From the NCBI GenBank assembly GCA_018712865.1, contig DVGH01000063.1, forward strand, positions 1 through 17,550: a DNA stretch of 17,550 nt, written 5' to 3'. This DNA is from Scatavimonas merdipullorum. GTDB lineage: Bacteria; Bacillota; Clostridia; Oscillospirales; Acutalibacteraceae. Below are positions 5,905 through 13,600 of the stretch, piece after piece (position 1 is the first letter of the stretch; each line of letters starts with the position of its first letter). Position numbers and translations under genes: made by a program. The notes under the pieces are model-generated. The model searched no databases. It was given only the letters and a program-made list of their open reading frames with translations, and had not been told where the DNA came from.

Positions 5905-6750
5905 GTGAAACCAAAAGCCATCCTTAAAATCTTGGTGGATGCTCTGATGACGCTGGCTTTGTTGTTTTTGATAGGCTACCAATTCTGGGGCGATGTAGTC
6001 CACGAGTGGGCGGGAGCTTGTATGTTTCTTTTGTTTATTGCTCACCATATTCTCAATGGAAGCTGGTATAAGAACCTGTTTCGCGGGAAGTATTCTCCCT
6101 TCCGTATCTTTCAACTGATCGTTGACCTGCTGGTATTCCTTGCCATGATCGGCCTGATGGTCAGTGGTATCATGCTTTCCAACCACGTCTTTGGATATTT
6201 GAATATTCAAGGCGGAACGTCCTTTGCACGTCTTTTACATATGGCCGCATCCCATTGGGGCTTTGTTCTGATGGCGCTGCATCTTGGGCTTCACTGGGGA
6301 ATGTTCCTTGGCATGGCCAGAAGAGCGCTGAAACTCCGGCAGGCCTCCCGTCTGCGCAAGGTTTTATTGCCTATCCTTGGGATGGGAATTGCGGTATACG
6401 GCCTTACAGTATTTATGCAAAGGGGCCTCCTCACATATATGCTGCTGCAAACCCAGTTTGTGTTCCTGGATTTCAGTGAGCCAATCCCGCTTTTTTATTT
6501 GGACTATCTGGCCATGATGGGCACCTTTGTCTTTTTGGCCTACTATGCTTCCAAACTTCTGCGAAAGCTTCCGGGAGAAAAAACGGCCAGAAAAATGTCT
6601 TATAACCAGGAGATGCCGGAGCCTGCAGGAGCGTCAGCTCTCCTTTCAAAAAACGAATATAGCTGTGTGAAAGAAACAACTATGCACGCAGCCGAATTTT
6701 GGAAACAGGACGGTGAAAAGGATGCGCAAAGAAATGATTCAAAGAAATGA
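5905..6750 (+). CDS. Multi-His membrane protein, DUF4405-like (possible cytochrome b)
   Basis: A 281-residue integral membrane protein with about six hydrophobic segments (roughly 9-27, 35-50, 69-91, 117-137, 152-170, 196-216) and a hydrophilic tail from about 220. Histidines lie in or next to the segments: H33, H47/H48, H112, H117, H126, H130. The AHHILNGSWYKN and HMAASHWGFVLMALHLGLHW patterns resemble DUF4405 proteins, in which such histidines are thought to ligate haem as in cytochrome b. It could pass electrons across the membrane between the cytosolic flavodoxins and the surface lipoproteins; haem binding is inference. The start is GTG, 8 nt after GGAAGGAGG (5888-5896). The 3' end overlaps the next flavodoxin gene by up to 38 nt, suggesting translational coupling. 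The polar tail after residue 220 has no recognised motif. Confidence 0.78.
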   Translation: MKPKAILKILVDALMTLALLFLIGYQFWGDVVHEWAGACMFLLFIAHHILNGSWYKNLFRGKYSPFRIFQLIVDLLVFLAMIGLMVSGIMLSNHVFGYLNIQGGTSFARLLHMAASHWGFVLMALHLGLHWGMFLGMARRALKLRQASRLRKVLLPILGMGIAVYGLTVFMQRGLLTYMLLQTQFVFLDFSEPIPLFYLDYLAMMGTFVFLAYYASKLLRKLPGEKTARKMSYNQEMPEPAGASALLSKNEYSCVKETTMHAAEFWKQDGEKDAQRNDSKK

Positions 6751-7267
6751 AAAGATTGCGCCGACCCGTCCGTTGATTGTTTCCTATTCCTATTCGGGCA
6801 ATACGCATCGGATTGCGCAGGAAATTCAATCTGCCACAGGAGGCGATTGGTGCGAGATTTATCCGTGGCAGCCCTATCCCATGGCGTTTCCGGAGCTGCT
6901 GCGGCAGGTAAAAAAAGAGGTTCAATCTCACTACCGGCCAAGGCTCCTTCCTGTATCTCATTCACCACACCCGTATACTGTGATATTTGTAGGCTCTCCC
7001 AATTGGTGTGGGACCATCGCCCCGCCCCTTGCCTCTTGGTTATATAAAAACGACCTGTCTGGGAAAATTGTCCTGCCGTTTTATTCCCACTGTGGGGGAG
7101 CACCGGGCAACATGCGGCGGGACATTGCCAGATTATGCCCAAAGGCGGATGTGCGGGAAGCTTTGAACGTACTTAACAATGGCTGCGATGAAGATTTGAA
7201 AGAACACCTCCATCAATGGCTTGCAAGGGCCGGTGTCCTTAAAGTTCAGTCATTGCGTACTGGCTGA
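6713..7267 (+). CDS. Flavodoxin with canonical phosphate loop
   Basis: A flavodoxin-fold protein of up to 184 residues. Of the three intact flavodoxin genes here it has the most classical FMN phosphate-binding loop, SYSYSGNTHRIAQEI. GSPNWCGTIAPPLASWLY and FYSHCGGAPGNMRRDI follow, forming the isoalloxazine-binding and third-loop regions. No signal peptide. It begins inside the 3' end of the membrane-protein gene, so the two are probably coupled. The start is uncertain: GTG at 6713 gives the full length, and in-frame ATGs lie at 6722 and 6734. AAAAGGA (6716-6722) would fit the start at 6734, with 11-nt spacing. It may be the direct cytosolic partner of the membrane protein; this is inferred from the overlap only. 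A 98-nt gap follows before the cupin gene, without a clear terminator or promoter. Confidence 0.85.
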   Translation: MKRMRKEMIQRNEKIAPTRPLIVSYSYSGNTHRIAQEIQSATGGDWCEIYPWQPYPMAFPELLRQVKKEVQSHYRPRLLPVSHSPHPYTVIFVGSPNWCGTIAPPLASWLYKNDLSGKIVLPFYSHCGGAPGNMRRDIARLCPKADVREALNVLNNGCDEDLKEHLHQWLARAGVLKVQSLRTG

Positions 7268-7365
7268 GAAAACATGCTAACAGTAAACACATGCCTTAGA
7301 ATTAGGTAGAACAAGCTTCGGGGCGCAGTTAATAAAATTCAGTAAAAAGAAAGGATGTGTTTCTT

Positions 7366-7803
7366 ATGAGAATCCATAATAAAGAAGAATTTGACCATGC
7401 TAATGTGTTTGGTCTGGGGCAGGCAAATTCTGCCTATGCCCAATATTTCATCGGAAATTCCTACCTAAATCCTTTAACGGAACCGGGCAGGTGCCGGGTA
7501 TTTCTGGCCAACGTCACCTTTGAGCCGGGCTGCCGAAACAACTGGCACATCCACCACGCTAAGAGCGGCGGGGGACAGATTTTGATCTGTCTAGCGGGAG
7601 AGGGCTGGTATCAGGAGGAGGGCAAGGATGCCGTGAGCCTGAAGCCCGGCAAAGTTATCACCATCCCCGCAGGGGTCAAGCATTGGCACGGTGCCAAGAA
7701 GGACAGTTGGTTCTCCCACATTGCCATTGAAGTTCCGGGCGAGGAAACCTCCAACGAGTGGTTGGAGACTGTGGATGACGAAACCTACGTCGGCTTGGAG
7801 TAA
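7366..7803 (+). CDS. Cupin-domain protein
   Basis: A 145-residue single-domain cupin. The first cupin motif has metal-binding histidines in NNWHIHHAKSGGGQ (H61, H63, H64). The usual glutamate appears replaced by Gln or Gly in that loop. The second motif lies around IPAGVKHWHGAKKD (H106, H108). LICLAGEGWYQEEG is the inter-motif beta segment. This type is often found beside aldo/keto reductases and flavodoxins and is sometimes annotated as a carboxymuconolactone-decarboxylase-associated cupin; its reaction is not known. The ATG at 7366 is 10 nt after AAAGGA (7350-7355). The upstream in-frame GTG at 7357 is only 1 nt from that site. The next gene begins 12 nt after the stop, so the two are co-translated. 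Confidence 0.87.
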   Translation: MRIHNKEEFDHANVFGLGQANSAYAQYFIGNSYLNPLTEPGRCRVFLANVTFEPGCRNNWHIHHAKSGGGQILICLAGEGWYQEEGKDAVSLKPGKVITIPAGVKHWHGAKKDSWFSHIAIEVPGEETSNEWLETVDDETYVGLE

Positions 7804-7815
7804 GGAGGAAACGAA

Positions 7816-8862
7816 ATGCAATATACGCAACTTGGCAATTCGCAATTAAAAGTCTCTCGCATCTGCATGGGGTGTATGGGCTTTGGCGACGCAAAAAACG
7901 GTCAGCACAGCTGGACGCTGGATGAAAACCATTCCCGTGAGATCATCAAACGGGGGTTGGAACTCGGCATTAATTTTTTCGACACCGCCATCGGCTACCA
8001 AAGCGGTACCAGCGAGCAGTATGTGGGACAGGCGCTGCGGAATTTTGCCAAGCGGGAAGATGTGGTAGTGGCCACAAAATTTCTGCCTCGTACGCAAGCG
8101 GAGATCACCGCAGGTATCTCCGGTCAGCAGCACATTGAACAGATGGTCAACACCAGTTTAAAAAATCTGGGCTTGGACTATGTGGATCTGTATATCTACC
8201 ACATGTGGGACTATGAAACGCCCCTTTATGATATTATGGACGGACTCAATCGAGTTGTAAAGGCGGGCAAGGTCCGGTACATCGGTATTTCCAACTGCTT
8301 TGCCTACCAGCTGGCCAAGGCAAATGCATTGGCCGAAAAAGAAGGCTTTGCTAAATTTGTCTCTATCCAGGGCCACTATAACCTGATTTTCCGCGAGGAG
8401 GAACGGGAAATGGCCAAGCTCTGTGCTGAGGACAACATCGCTATGACACCTTACAGTGCATTGGCCGGCGGCCGCCTATCTAAGCATCCGGGCGAAACTT
8501 CTAAACGGCTGGAAGAGGACAGCTATGCAAAATTTAAATACGATGCCACAGCCAAACAGGACCATGTAATCATCCAGCGTGTGGCGGAGCTGGCGGAAAA
8601 GCGGGACGTATCCATGACCGAAATTTCACTGGCCTGGCTGCTGACAAAAGTGACTTCCCCGGTGGTGGGCGCTACTAAGCCGCATCATATTGAGGGGGCG
8701 GCCAAAGCCATGGATTTGGTTCTGACTCCGGAGGAGATCGCCTATCTGGAGGGACCCTATGTTCCACATAAGCTGGTGGGCGTCATGGCCCAGAATACGC
8801 CGGCGGCTGCCAAACAGCAGCATGTATGGTCTACTGGTAATCAAGAAATTGAAAAGGCATAA
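7816..8862 (+). CDS. Aldo/keto reductase
   Basis: A 348-residue NADPH-dependent oxidoreductase of the aldo/keto reductase superfamily, a TIM-barrel enzyme that reduces carbonyl groups to alcohols. The catalytic tetrad is complete: D56 in INFFDTA, Y61 in IGYQSG, K88 in VVATKF and H129 in LYIYHMW. The cofactor-binding part is visible as GISNCFAYQL, TPYSALAGGRL and PVVGATKPHHIEGAAKA. The barrel and length match the bacterial YajO/Tas-like branch. AAGGAGG spans the cupin stop codon region and lies about 7 nt before the ATG. In this operon the enzyme may detoxify aldehydes or quinone-like electrophiles, with reducing power shared with the flavin proteins; the substrate cannot be read from sequence. 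Confidence 0.93.
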   Translation: MQYTQLGNSQLKVSRICMGCMGFGDAKNGQHSWTLDENHSREIIKRGLELGINFFDTAIGYQSGTSEQYVGQALRNFAKREDVVVATKFLPRTQAEITAGISGQQHIEQMVNTSLKNLGLDYVDLYIYHMWDYETPLYDIMDGLNRVVKAGKVRYIGISNCFAYQLAKANALAEKEGFAKFVSIQGHYNLIFREEEREMAKLCAEDNIAMTPYSALAGGRLSKHPGETSKRLEEDSYAKFKYDATAKQDHVIIQRVAELAEKRDVSMTEISLAWLLTKVTSPVVGATKPHHIEGAAKAMDLVLTPEEIAYLEGPYVPHKLVGVMAQNTPAAAKQQHVWSTGNQEIEKA

Positions 8863-8875
8863 ATAGGATTTTGTC

Positions 8876-9007
8876 ATGGGTCATTGGGAAACCAGCCCGG
8901 AACCCGCAGTGCAGTTTGAGCATTTTTTTGAAGAAGGGCCCGAAGAGAAAGGGCAGCAGCGTGATGAAATATCTCTGCACGCTGCCGAGCTGTCAGGACT
9001 TGGATGA
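8876..9007 (+). CDS. Possible 43-residue acidic peptide, unrecognised
   Basis: An ATG 13 nt after the aldo/keto reductase stop is preceded by AGGA (8865-8868) at 7-nt spacing. It opens a 43-codon frame rich in Glu (FEHFFEEGPEEKGQQRDE). No family is recognised and there is no signal or membrane segment. It overlaps the next small ORF by up to 47 nt in another frame, so at most one of the two may be real, or they are coupled. Weak evidence. Confidence 0.25.
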   Translation: MGHWETSPEPAVQFEHFFEEGPEEKGQQRDEISLHAAELSGLG

Positions 9008-9074
9008 ATTTGCTCTGGCCTATGTGATTGTGCTCTCGCTTATTACAGGGCTGATTGTAACCCTGATCGTATAA
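8964..9074 (+). CDS. Small single-span membrane peptide, unrecognised
   Basis: A 36-residue ORF with a polar start containing two cysteines (MKYLCTLPSCQDLDEF) and a hydrophobic helix of about 20 residues (ALAYVIVLSLITGLIVTLIV) running to the stop. AAAGGG (8948-8953) lies 10 nt before the ATG and 7 nt before a GTG immediately upstream, so either start works. It lies between the aldo/keto reductase and the apbE-like gene, 45 nt before the latter. The composition is that of a true membrane segment, not random. It may be a small partner or anchor for a redox complex of this operon, but no homologue is recognised. Confidence 0.42.
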   Translation: MKYLCTLPSCQDLDEFALAYVIVLSLITGLIVTLIV

Positions 9075-9119
9075 ACACGTTACCATAGAAAAAGATTTTA
9101 GCGGAAGGAGAGGAAAACA

Positions 9120-10136
9120 TTGAAACGGTGGATACCCGGTATGATGGCAGCGATACTGCTCACCTTATCCGGCTGTGCCGCAGAGCAGAAGCCGGTAGAA
9201 GCCTCTCTTTTTGCCATGAATACATATATGACCTTTACCGCATATGGGGAAAACGCGCAATCTGCATTGGACGAATCAACAGAGCTGATTGAAACAGCGG
9301 AATCTCTTTGGTCTGTTACCGATCAGGCAAGCGAAATTCATCAGGCCAACCACAGTGGCGGTCAGCCAGTTTCTGTAAGCGAGGAAACAGCCGCGCTGAT
9401 TTCTTTTGCATTGGAAATGGCAAAACAAACCAACGGAGCATTGGACCCAACTATCTATCCGGTCCTGATGGCCTGGGGGTTTACGACTAACAGTAAGCAG
9501 GTTCCTTCCCAGCAGCAGATAGACACCTTGCTGGAGCAGGTGGACTACACCAAAATTCAACTAGATGGAACTACTCTGACCGTCCCGGAAGGGATGCAGT
9601 TGGATTTGGGTGCAGTGGGAAAAGGTTATACTGCTGACTTGGTGGCCGAAGTACTGCGAAAGCATGGGATTACGTCTGCACTGATCAGTCTAGGCGGTAA
9701 TATCCACGCCATAGGCTCCAAACCGGACGGAAGCGATTGGCGGATTGGCATACGGGCACCTTGGGAAAGCGGCAATCTTGGGATTTTAAAAATCAGTGAT
9801 GCCGCCGTAGTCACCTCCGGTGGCTACGAAAACTATTTTGAGGATGATGCAGGCAATGTTTATTGGCATATCCTGAATCCGGCCACGGGCTATCCAGCGG
9901 ACAGTGGCGTGCAGTCTATGCTTATTGTTGGGCCGGAAGGAAAGCGGTGCGATGCGCTCTCCACCGCCCTGTTTGTAATGGGACCGGAGGAAGCGGAAGC
10001 ATACTGGCGGAAAAATGGCGGCTTTGAGATGCTGATGGTCACAGATGAGCATGAAATTCTTTTAACCGAAGGGATTGCTAGACGTTTTACGCTGAACGAA
10101 GGCCGAAGCGAAACAGTTCGGGTGTTAAAGTCATAA
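9120..10136 (+). CDS. apbE: ApbE-type FAD:protein FMN transferase lipoprotein
   Basis: A 338-residue lipoprotein of the ApbE family, which transfers FMN from FAD to a threonine or serine of extracytoplasmic redox proteins, with magnesium. The signal peptide carries lipobox LSGC (C19). Family motifs in order: MNTYM (33-37), the ESLWS region, DLGAVGKGYTADLVAEVLRK, ISLGGNIHAIG, VVTSGGYENYF, WHILNPATGYP and CDALSTALFVMG (metal and FAD contacts). It is full length and looks active. The start is TTG at 9120, 9 nt after AAGGAG (9105-9110). As last gene of the operon it would mature a flavoprotein outside the membrane. No product in the operon shows the known D-x-x-[ST]-G-A-[ST] acceptor motif, so the target is either encoded elsewhere or atypical. 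Confidence 0.93.
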   Translation: MKRWIPGMMAAILLTLSGCAAEQKPVEASLFAMNTYMTFTAYGENAQSALDESTELIETAESLWSVTDQASEIHQANHSGGQPVSVSEETAALISFALEMAKQTNGALDPTIYPVLMAWGFTTNSKQVPSQQQIDTLLEQVDYTKIQLDGTTLTVPEGMQLDLGAVGKGYTADLVAEVLRKHGITSALISLGGNIHAIGSKPDGSDWRIGIRAPWESGNLGILKISDAAVVTSGGYENYFEDDAGNVYWHILNPATGYPADSGVQSMLIVGPEGKRCDALSTALFVMGPEEAEAYWRKNGGFEMLMVTDEHEILLTEGIARRFTLNEGRSETVRVLKS

Positions 10137-10502
10137 AAAATAGCTGTTTTTGTTGGCGGGGGATATTCTTTTGGATTGGCTTGATAGAATGTTTTCTTGC
10201 CCTTAAACAGCTTGGTACGGATTTGGCGGGAATCGTCCGGAACAGGGATGTATTGTGGCAACCGAATCTTTTTAAAACAGAGGAGCAAACAATCGTGGTT
10301 TTGTTTTGAGGGAAGAACGAACTGCATAAAATCAAAGAATATTAAATTTGCATATTTGAGGCTGAGCGCAGTTGGTGTTCTGCCGGAAAATACTCCCATA
10401 CCTGTGGGAGCCCCACTGTGCTCCATTATGCGTTTCAGCTCCCTGCGCAAAATGGCATGTCTGCCATTGAAAAGGCGACGCTTCCCACCAAAAGCACTGC
10501 AT
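10137..10502. other. Intergenic region between convergent units
   Basis: No gene is called here. No good terminator was found for the redox operon; the AT-only palindrome around the ApbE stop would be weak. On the minus strand, around 10200-10260, a reading frame contains QYIPVPDDSRQIRTKLFKG, which resembles the N terminus of PrgI-family conjugation proteins, but it runs into unrelated sequence. At 10393-10416 the hairpins CTCCCA/TGGGAG and GTGGG/CCCAC overlap and exclude each other. A 105-codon plus-strand ORF (10197-10514) lacks a ribosome binding site and family features. The region may be a scar of a lost element. Confidence 0.4.
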
Positions 10503-10540
10503 AAAAAACAGTAACCGGAAGGATTCCTCCTTCCGGTTAC
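10503..10540 (-). terminator. Terminator of the ABC transporter operon
   Basis: A perfect 13-bp stem, GTAACCGGAAGGA (10511-10523) and TCCTTCCGGTTAC (10528-10540) with a 4-nt loop, is followed on the minus strand by TGTTTTTTAT. It is the strongest hairpin in the window. It lies 140 nt past the permease stop codon and blocks minus-strand transcripts before they enter the redox operon. Confidence 0.8.
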
Positions 10541-10680
10541 ATACCTCCTGCTATTCTTCGTTAACGGCAACTGCCATTGATGGTGGTACGCCTGCTTTTA
10601 ATATTAAAAGAATCGTTTTTAAATAAAAGGCAACACTTCTTGTAAGGCCATGTTTTATGATCCGTATAGACTTTCCTGCC
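10541..10680. other. 3' untranslated region of the permease transcript
   Basis: It lies between the permease stop and the terminator. It holds a 16-bp perfect palindrome, CTTTTAATATTAAAAG (10595-10610), made almost only of A and T. No ORF is supported. Confidence 0.4.
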
Positions 10681-13600
10681 TTATTCAATGGATTTTAAAG
10701 ATTCCACCATGCTGACAGCTTTCATCTTATAATACATCAGCCAGTTTACCAACAAGGAAAACAGTGCTGTAAGGCCTGTTGCCCATAAGAAGGTAGAAGG
10801 ATAAATCTCTCTGCCAAACATAACCTTATCAATTTCCACCGTTTGTATAATAAAGCCCGACAATACAACCCCCAAAAGCAGTCCAACTAGTATGCCGACC
10901 AGCGTAAGGACAATATTTTCGCGGTATACGTAAGCGCTGACTTCTTTATTATAAAAACCGAGCACCTTAATCGTTGCAATTTCTCTGACACGCTCGGCAA
11001 TATTGATATTGGTCAGGTTATAAAGTACCACAAAGGCCAGCGCGCCGGCACAAATGATCATAACAGAAACAATCATATTTAAGCTTTGTATCATGTCTTT
11101 AAAGTTATTAATCCCTGCGCTTGTAAACGAAACAGCCGCTACATCGTCACGGCCAAGCATATCCTGTGCAAAATCTTCCTGCACACTTTCATCGCTGCTG
11201 TCCGTTATGGCCAAAATCATATTGAAGGTTGGCTCTTCTCCGTAGGTTTCCTCATAAGCCTGCGGGGAAAGAAAAATATACCCATATATATAATTTTCAC
11301 AGATACCTGTTATCGGCACGCTATATGTATGGTTGTCCTCATCGGCAAAGGTGATCTCATCCCCCACCTGCAAATGCAAAGTAGATGCCAGCTTTTCCGT
11401 TACTACAGCGCCGTCGTCGGAAAGCGCAACGGGGGTTTGGCTTTCTCGCTCATGCAGGTCAATCATTGTTTTCATATCGCCAATACTTTGCGGGACAAGC
11501 ACATAAACCTCATCTACCGTATCGTTTGTATTGGCAGAGGAAGCCTTAACGGCTGTCTGATTGACACGGATTGCATCCTCAACACGACTGTCTGCAACTA
11601 CATCATCATATAGCGCCTGCGTCTGCTCCAAGGTTCCAGCGGTTTTTGTAACAAGAATCGTGTCGTATTTATGGATGTCTGTAAATTGCTTATCTACAAT
11701 AACGCCTATGGAATCCTTAAGGGCAAACGCCGCCACAATCAAAGCCGTACAGCCTGCCACACCCAACACGGTCATAAGAAAACGCGCTTTATAGCGCAGT
11801 AAATTCCTTGCCGTTACCTTTGAGGTAAAGCCCATTTTATTCCATAAAAACGGGATCCGTTCCAACAAAATACGTTTGCCTGCTTTGGGTGTTTTAGGAC
11901 GCATCAAGGCCGCCGGCCTTATCCGCAATTCCCTGCGGCAGGTCACAAACGCCACTGTTGTTGTACAGATCAGCGCTGCAGCTATACCGATTGCCATATA
12001 GCCCCACGGCATAACAAAAACCAGCGGCATTAAGGCATACATCATACAATAGGCATTAAAAATAACGTTTGGTAATATAATAAGCCCCGATGTTATGCCG
12101 ACAAGGCATCCTGCAAGCCCTGCAAGCGTTGCATAAATAATATATTTTGCAGCAATACTGCCAGAAGCATACCCCAGCGCTTTCAGCGTACCAATTTCTG
12201 TTCTGCGCTCTTCTACCAGGCGCGTCATCGTTGTCAGGCATACAAGCGCCGCTACCAGCAGAAAAAACAGTGGAAAAACGGCTGCTACCGCGTCAATTCT
12301 GTTTGCATCCTCCAAAAATGTTGAATACCCAGGATTGTCATCCCTTGTAAACACATACCACTGTATATCGTCGTATGCCTCCAGCTCTTTCTGTGCATCG
12401 TTTAATTTTTGTTCCGCGTTTGCAAGCTCCTGCTGCGCTTCCTGCTGCGCGTCTGCAAGCTCTTGCCTACCGGCTTCCAGCTGTGCAAGGCCAGCCTCCT
12501 TTTGCTTTTCAAGCTCCTGCCTGCCGGCTTCCAGCTGTGTCTTGCCGTCCGTCAACTGCTGCTGCGCGTCTGCAAGCTGCTGTTTGCCGTCGCTCTCTGC
12601 GGCAGACAAGGCACTTTTTGCGCTTTCCAGCTGCGCCCGTCCTGCATCAATCTGCTGCTTGGCCAGGGCCAGCTCCCGGGCGCCCTGCTCTTTTTGCTGC
12701 GCAAGCGTTTCTTTCCCAGCGTCTATCTCCTTTTTTGCAGCAAGCAGCTGCTGCTCGCCATCTGCAAGCTGCTGTCTGCCATAATCAATTTCACGCTGGT
12801 AGACCGCGATCAACTCATTTGCCTTTTTCAGGCTTTCCTTGAGCTGTTCGGCCTGTTCGCCTGCTGCACCCTGCAGCTGTTCCTCCAGATATGCAATGGT
12901 TTTTGAAGCCTCATCCAAAAGCCCCTGCGTAAATTCCAGCTTATCAAGCGTCTGTGGCTTTGTATAGGTGTAAAATTCCTCATAAGCCTTTTCATACTCT
13001 TTCTGCGCTTGCTCAAGCTGCTGCTGTGCAGCGGCAATTTGCTCGTCATATTCCTTTTTTCCCTGTTCATATTGCAGCTGTGCTTTTTCAAGCTCCTGCT
13101 CCGATGCAAAAATCTGCTCCTGCCCCTGCTGCGTCTGCTCGTAAAATTCTGTTATAGCGCCGGGCAGGCTTTCTTGCCCCTGCTCCAGTTCCTCCTGCGC
13201 GTCTTCCAACTCTTTTTCCGCCTGTGCGATTTCGCTGTCGTATGTCTTCTGCGCGTCTGCAAGCTCCTGCTCCGCCTTTTCAAGCTGCTGCTGTGCATTT
13301 TCTTTTTCCTTCTCATAGGTTTTTATCCCGTCTGCAAGCTCCTGGCGGGCAGGCGCTATATATTCCTGGTCAAAAATTTCTATGCGGTCCTTTCCAAGCG
13401 CTTCCAATGCTTCCTTGCTGCTGTCAATGACCTCCTGATAAGCATCGTCAAACGGAGAAAGGCCCTGCTTTGAATATTCCGTCACAGCATAAATGTCTGT
13501 GTAACGCTCATATTTAAAATCCTGCGGCAAAATCATCATATACTGCGACACTTTGCCGTTGCCGATTGTAGTGGTACCGCGTTCAAACGATATATATACA

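Noticed and set aside
5163..5921. Long minus-strand ORF opposite the reductase gene and flavodoxin remnant
   Set aside because: It is antisense to a well-supported reductase with its own ribosome binding site; the translation is Cys/His/Arg-rich and shows no domain.
7268..7365. Possible promoter before the cupin gene
   Set aside because: TAGAAC and TAATAA with 17-nt spacing match the consensus at only about three of six positions each; the 98-nt gap is otherwise featureless.
10125..10152. Possible terminator right after apbE
   Set aside because: The only inverted repeat (AAAAA-AGCT-TTTTT type) is AT-only with a 4-bp GC-containing core and no real loop, too weak to call.
10197..10514. 105-codon plus-strand ORF after apbE
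   Set aside because: No ribosome binding site, Arg/Lys/Cys-rich translation without domain pattern, and it ends in the terminator stem.
9890..10570. 226-codon minus-strand ORF from the intergenic region into apbE
   Set aside because: It runs through the permease terminator hairpin and overlaps the apbE C-terminus antisense. Only a short segment looks like a known family, so it is noted as a possible fragment and not called as a gene.
12335..13473. Several plus-strand ORFs rich in Cys, Ser, Ala or Leu opposite the permease coiled coil
   Set aside because: They are shadows of the repetitive GAG/CAG-type codons of the coiled coil on the other strand; composition is low-complexity and starts lack ribosome binding sites.
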